A stretch of DNA of 64,000 bases from Cynocephalus volans. Lineage: Eukaryota; Chordata; Mammalia; Dermoptera; Cynocephalidae. A program made the translations under genes and the position numbers. Within the stretch, counting starts at the first letter, position 1, and every line of letters starts with the position of its first letter. The stretch is from positions 91,032,427 through 91,096,426 of the forward strand of contig NC_084472.1 of assembly GCF_027409185.1 (NCBI RefSeq), in the 5' to 3' direction. The notes under the pieces are model-generated. The model saw nothing but the letters and a program-made list of their open reading frames with translations, did no database searches and was not told where the DNA came from. Of the stretch, positions 29,391-64,000 are shown one piece after another.

Positions 29391-29662
29391 GATAGATCAC
29401 ATTTCTTGAATTGGGTAGGAGGAGGACATAAATATCGACCCAATCCCTTGCAAATCTGAAATTTCAGTATTATATGATTCTTTGGATACAGGAAGGTATA
29501 GATATCATTTGCTAAAATATCCCTCTAGGAGGAGCTGTTCGTACCCACCCCTTATTCAGTTGTGCCTCCAAGCAACTCTAATGGAAAAAATTTGGTTAGA
29601 TGATATTTAAGCTGCGTGCACCCAAATAACTGGGAATGTTACGAACACTGTAAAAAATGGAA

Positions 29663-29765
29663 GGCTGGTCAGTTAGCTCAGTTGGTTAGAGCACTGTGCT
29701 CATAACACCAAGGTCCAGGGTTTGATCCCCATACAAGCCAGCTACCAAATAAACAAGTAAATAAA
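29663..29765 (+). mobile_element. Monomeric tRNA-Ile-derived SINE
   Basis: Positions 29663-29742 track the tRNA-Ile gene closely: an A-box region TTAGCTCAGTTGGTTAGAGC and a B-box GGTTTGATCCC, with acceptor-stem ends GGCTGG and CCAGC(T). An A-rich tail (accaaataaacaagtaaata) follows. Substitutions in both arms and the tail make it a SINE rather than a functional tRNA gene. It resembles the single-unit colugo CYN type. Confidence 0.8.
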
Positions 29766-29849
29766 GGACACCTGTGCATGAATTTCACGGCCCTAACAGG
29801 AAATACGGGTGTTTTTCTCCCTGAGATAGGTATTTTAATTCATTTCCCT

Positions 29850-32518
29850 AATTTTTATGATGTATATTTTACAAATAAAAATTGTATATATTTATAGCAT
29901 ACGACATGATGTTTTGATATACATATGTATTGTGAAGTGATTGCCACAATCAAGCTAAATAACATATCCATTATCTCACATAGTTATCATTTTGCGTGTG
30001 TGTGTGTATGTGAGCACATGTGGTGAGAATAAGATTTACTCTCTAGCAAATTTCATGTATATAATACAGTACTATTCTCTATCGTTAGAGCCCCCCAACT
30101 TATTCATCCTCTGACCAACATCATCCCATCTCCCCATCCCTCACCCCCACCCTCATCCCTTAGATTCTGTTAATGTGGTGTGTCATGCTTATTGATTTGC
30201 ACATCCTTGCATCCCAGGGATAAATCTTACTTGACTATGATTTTTAAAATTTGGTTTGCTAGTATTTTGCTTAGGATTTTTGCATGTATGTTCATCAGAG
30301 ATATTGACTTGCAGTTCTCTTTCCTTGTAGTGTCCTTGTCTGGCTGGGGATCAGGTAATATTGGCCTTGTAAAGTGAGTTTGGAAATTTCCATTCTCTTC
30401 AATTTTCTGGAAGAGTTTGAGAAGGATTGATGATAATTCTTTTAAATTTTTGCTGGAATTCACCAGTAAAGAAATTGGGTCCTGAGTTTTTTTAGTTGGG
30501 AGTTTTTTTGATTACTGATTCAGTCTTCTTGTTTATTATTGGTCTGTTCAGATTTTCTGTTCCTTCATGATTCAGTCTTGGTAGGTTGTATGTTTCTAGG
30601 AATTTATTAATTTCTTCTAGGTTATCTAATTTGTTGACATATGGTTTTTCATAGTAGTCTGTTATGATCCTTTGCATTTCTGTGATATCAGTTGTAATGT
30701 TTCCTCTTTCATTATAATTTTATTTATTTAAATCTTCTCTTTTTTTCATAGTCTTACTAAAGATTTCTCGATTTTGTTTATCTTTTCAAAAATGAAAAAA
30801 ACAAGTTTTAGTGTCTGATATTTTCTATTGTTTTTCTAGTCCCTGTTTCATTTATTTCTGCTCAAATTTTTATATTTCTTCTGCTGACTTTGATTTAGTC
30901 CTCTTTCTCATTCCTTCAGATATCAAATTAGGTTGTTTCATATCTTTCAGTTTTCTTAGTGAAGGCTTTATTGCTATAAACTTCCTTCTTGGAACTACTT
31001 TTGCTACATCCCATAAATTTGGGTATGTTGTGTTTTCATTTTCTTTTGTCTCTAGATTTTCCTTTTGATGCTTTTTTTGGCTTATTGGTTGCTCAGGATT
31101 GTGTTAATTTTCACGTTTGTGATTTTTCCAATTTTTCTCCTGTTATTGATTTCTAGTTTCATATGATTGTGGTTGATTAAAAGATACTTGATATGATTTC
31201 AATCTTCTTGAATTTGTTAAGACTCATGAAAGTTTTTTAAGATGATTATTTTGAATTATTGGTCAAGCATTTTGCAGACCTCTGTTTCTTTAGGGGAAAT
31301 TACTGGTGTTTTATTTTGTTCCTTTGGTGTTGTCATGTTTCCCTGATTATTTGTGATCCTGTGATCTTGTGGTGGTGTCTGTGCATTTGAAGAAGTAAGC
31401 ACCTATCCCAGTCTTTATTGACTGGCTTCATCAGTGAAAGCTCTTCACTGGTCAGCATGTCCAGAGATTCTGGGTGGGCCATCTGGTAGGGTCCATGGGC
31501 AGGCTTCCTGATGAAGTCCTCAGGCAGACTGACCTAGTGCCAAGGTCAGCAGTTGTGCAGACCTGGTACCTGTGTCCACAGGGGTTGGCCTGTTGCCTTG
31601 GTCTGTAGGGATAGGCTTGGATATTGGGTCTGCAGGGGCTGGCCTGGCACTAGGGTGCACTAGAGTGAGTCTGGTGACAGTCCACCAGGGCAGGCCTGGA
31701 GTCTGGGTTCAGTGGATCCTGTGTGTGAGAACTGCCTTGAAGCCTGGATCCTTAGGGACTGACCTGGCGATGTGACAAACCTTGAATCTGAGTCTGCAGG
31801 GGCCAGCCTGACATGGGGGTCACCTGGCACTTGGGCCCATGGGGATGAGTCTGTCCCTGAGTCCATGGAGACATCCTGGCACCTAGGTCTACAGGGGCCA
31901 ACCTGGTCCCAGGGTGGACCTGCAAGCCTGGGTCTGCAGGGGCTGGCCTGGAGTCTGGGCCCATAGGTACCAATCTAGAGCCTGGTGCTGCTGGGACCGA
32001 CCTGTAGACTGGAGTCACAGGGGCAAGATTAGAGCTGAGGCAGGCCTGGAGTCCAGGTCTGAGAAACCATCCTGGAGCCTGGAGGCCCAGGAACTGGCCT
32101 GGTTTGGGGTGGGCCTTAGCCTGGGGTCTCAAAGGCTACTCTGGCACTGTGATGGGCCTCAAGGCTAGGGCTGCAGGGGCAGGCCTGGTGCAGGGGTTTA
32201 CTGGGGTGGGCTTGGTACTGGGATCTGTGACAAAGTTGGGTGCTCACTTCACTCTCCTTTCCACAACAGAGGGTACCTCTCTCCAAACTGTGTTGCCCAG
32301 GTTTGGGAACAGGGTGATGTGGATACTGAGAATCTGTCCTTCCTATACCCTTCAACCCGACTTTTTTTATTTCTGTGCTCCCAACAGGTGTTATAACCTC
32401 TCACCTGGATTTCTTAGCTCTATGTGAAGTTATTTTCATGCATGGATAGTTGTTCAAATTGATGTTTCTCTGCAAGGGGATGAGTGCTGAAAACTCCTAT
32501 TCTGCCATCTTGCTGACA
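29850..32518 (-). mobile_element. Internally deleted antisense L1
   Basis: Reading on the minus strand, the 5' end is at about 32518 (caagatggcagaatagga), followed by a GC-rich 5' UTR with irregular ~25-35-bp repeats (32250-31480) and the downstream leader (to about 31210). The sequence then jumps into ORF2 reverse-transcriptase coding sequence (31200-30180; frames with [20 protein letters not shown] and KENCKSISLMNIHAKILSKI are legible, with stops) and jumps again to the 3' UTR and tail (30178-29850). ORF1, endonuclease and the C-terminal half of ORF2 are missing. Its 5' end faces the KLKB1 promoter. Confidence 0.85.
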
Positions 32519-32529
32519 ACAGTCCCTGA

Positions 32530-32665
32530 AATAGTTAATATTTAAATAGCTGAACACAGGAATGGGATGTTCATGAAATATGTTGACAGGACAAAAAGTT
32601 GAAACTGTTGGCAGAAACCCAAAGTCAATATTGGAGCCAAGCAAATATTGCCTGCAGCACCACAT
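32530..32665 (+). promoter_or_regulatory. KLKB1: Candidate KLKB1 proximal promoter
   Basis: This is the unique sequence between the L1 5' end and the inferred first exon. GTTAATATTTAAA at 32534-32546 is close to the HNF1 dimer site GTTAATNATTAAC, and GCAAATA at 32641-32647 is the reverse complement of TATTTGC, a FOXA-type core. Both fit a liver-specific gene. No CpG island is present, in contrast to CYP4V2. These are motif matches only. Confidence 0.45.
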
Positions 32666-32747
32666 TAGGACAGCTCTAAGACCGTTCATTTTTAAGTGGC
32701 AAGAGACTTCCTCACCTCCAGAACCACGGAAGCAATTGTACTTTCAG
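32665..32747 (+). other. KLKB1: KLKB1 exon 1, noncoding (inferred)
   Basis: The sequence AAGACCGTTCATTTTTAAGT...AGCAATTGTACTTTCAG resembles the 5' untranslated exon of human KLKB1 as I remember it, and it ends in a donor (CAG|GTAGCA at 32748). The start is approximate. No ATG in frame with the signal peptide occurs here, so translation starts in exon 2. Confidence 0.6.
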
Positions 32748-33381
32748 GTAGCAAATTTCTATTATTCTGATTGCTTCCAAATAAAGTGTTTTTTTGTTTG
32801 TTTGTTTGTTTTAAATATAGTTTTTACTTTGTGAAGAAGCTGTTAGTTTATGTTCTAATTTCCTGCATATTTAGAGAGTCTAGAAGGAACTAATGTTTGT
32901 GTACATGGAAATATAGAAATGTAAGATATTTTAAAATCAAAGAGAATATTTGACTGGTTTAAAATTTCTAAATGGGCTTGAATATTTTCAGAGGTTTTAT
33001 TTACTTAGGGATTCTGGTCTGGTATTATTGCCATCATTTACAATGATTTCCTTTTTTCTCAAATCAAAATGTTTCATGACTGTTTAATTCCTCTCTACCA
33101 ATTCTCTTTCCAAAATTACTAGCAACAAGGGTGGCAATAAACACAATAGCAATCTAGAGGTCTCAATTTGTATCTTGGAAAGCATTATAAATTTTCCAAG
33201 CCCCTAGACACAATATGTACAAAAAACCCTTGATCTCTATAGTGGTAATTGTATGCTTTGATTTGCAATTCAGGCATTTACAAGAAAATCTATATCATCT
33301 TGAATTTAGGTTGATGTTAAATATGTGTCAAATATGGTCCAAAACCAGTAGAGTTTTGTATGTGTTGTTTTCTTTTTTAGG

Positions 33382-64000
<30,619 letters not shown>

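Noticed and set aside
29663-29742. Functional tRNA-Ile gene
   Set aside because: Arm mismatches plus an A-rich 3' tail and the presence of a related dimeric SINE in the window point to a retroposed SINE.

Overview
The window is nuclear DNA of a placental mammal. It carries the conserved gene neighbourhood CYP4V2 -> KLKB1, both on the + strand, with the intron-rich, repeat-rich structure expected of mammalian DNA. I found no prokaryotic features, CRISPR array or viral genome. The youngest-looking short repeats are tRNA-Ile-like SINEs: a dimer at 59275-59434 with a near-perfect target-site duplication, and a monomer at 29663. I saw no Alu element in 64 kb. tRNA-Ile-derived monomer/dimer SINEs are known from colugos (Dermoptera, CYN family), so a colugo is my best guess. 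That is an inference at moderate confidence; 'eutherian mammal' is secure.

Layout. 1-3290 is 5' flank with small repeats. 3290-4120 is a CpG island with GC boxes that forms the CYP4V2 promoter and first exon. 3803-19555 is CYP4V2: eleven coding exons with GT-AG introns, adding up to exactly 525 codons plus stop. A long candidate 3' UTR follows, to about 23.2 kb. 23.9-32.5 kb is a repeat-dominated intergenic region. It holds an L1-ended composite with about ten 79-bp tandem repeats, an RPS3A retropseudogene, a MaLR-type LTR, a SINE and an internally deleted antisense L1. KLKB1 (plasma prekallikrein) begins about 150 bp beyond the 5' end of that L1. It has an inferred noncoding exon near 32.67 kb and coding exons 2 to 14 from 33382 to the window edge at 64000. 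Exon 14 is cut by the edge, so the catalytic serine and C-terminus lie outside. Intron 6 of KLKB1 (13.7 kb) is swollen by about 10 kb of nested antisense L1.

The two genes are functionally unrelated neighbours. CYP4V2 is an ER-membrane fatty-acid omega-hydroxylase expressed from a CpG-island promoter. KLKB1 is a secreted liver zymogen of the contact system, with four apple domains followed by a trypsin-like protease domain, and apparently has an AT-rich, HNF1/FOXA-like promoter. Both reading frames are intact as far as visible, and key residues fall at the human residue numbers.

The most interesting non-genic items are: a 196-bp segment present twice at about 98% identity in two KLKB1 introns, with a diverged third copy next to exon 6; the L1 5' end lying head-to-head with the KLKB1 promoter; a 55-bp-arm inverted repeat in CYP4V2 intron 6; and the VNTR-bearing L1 composite. 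No computation was run. Repeat-family names and identities are from reading the sequence and should be treated accordingly.
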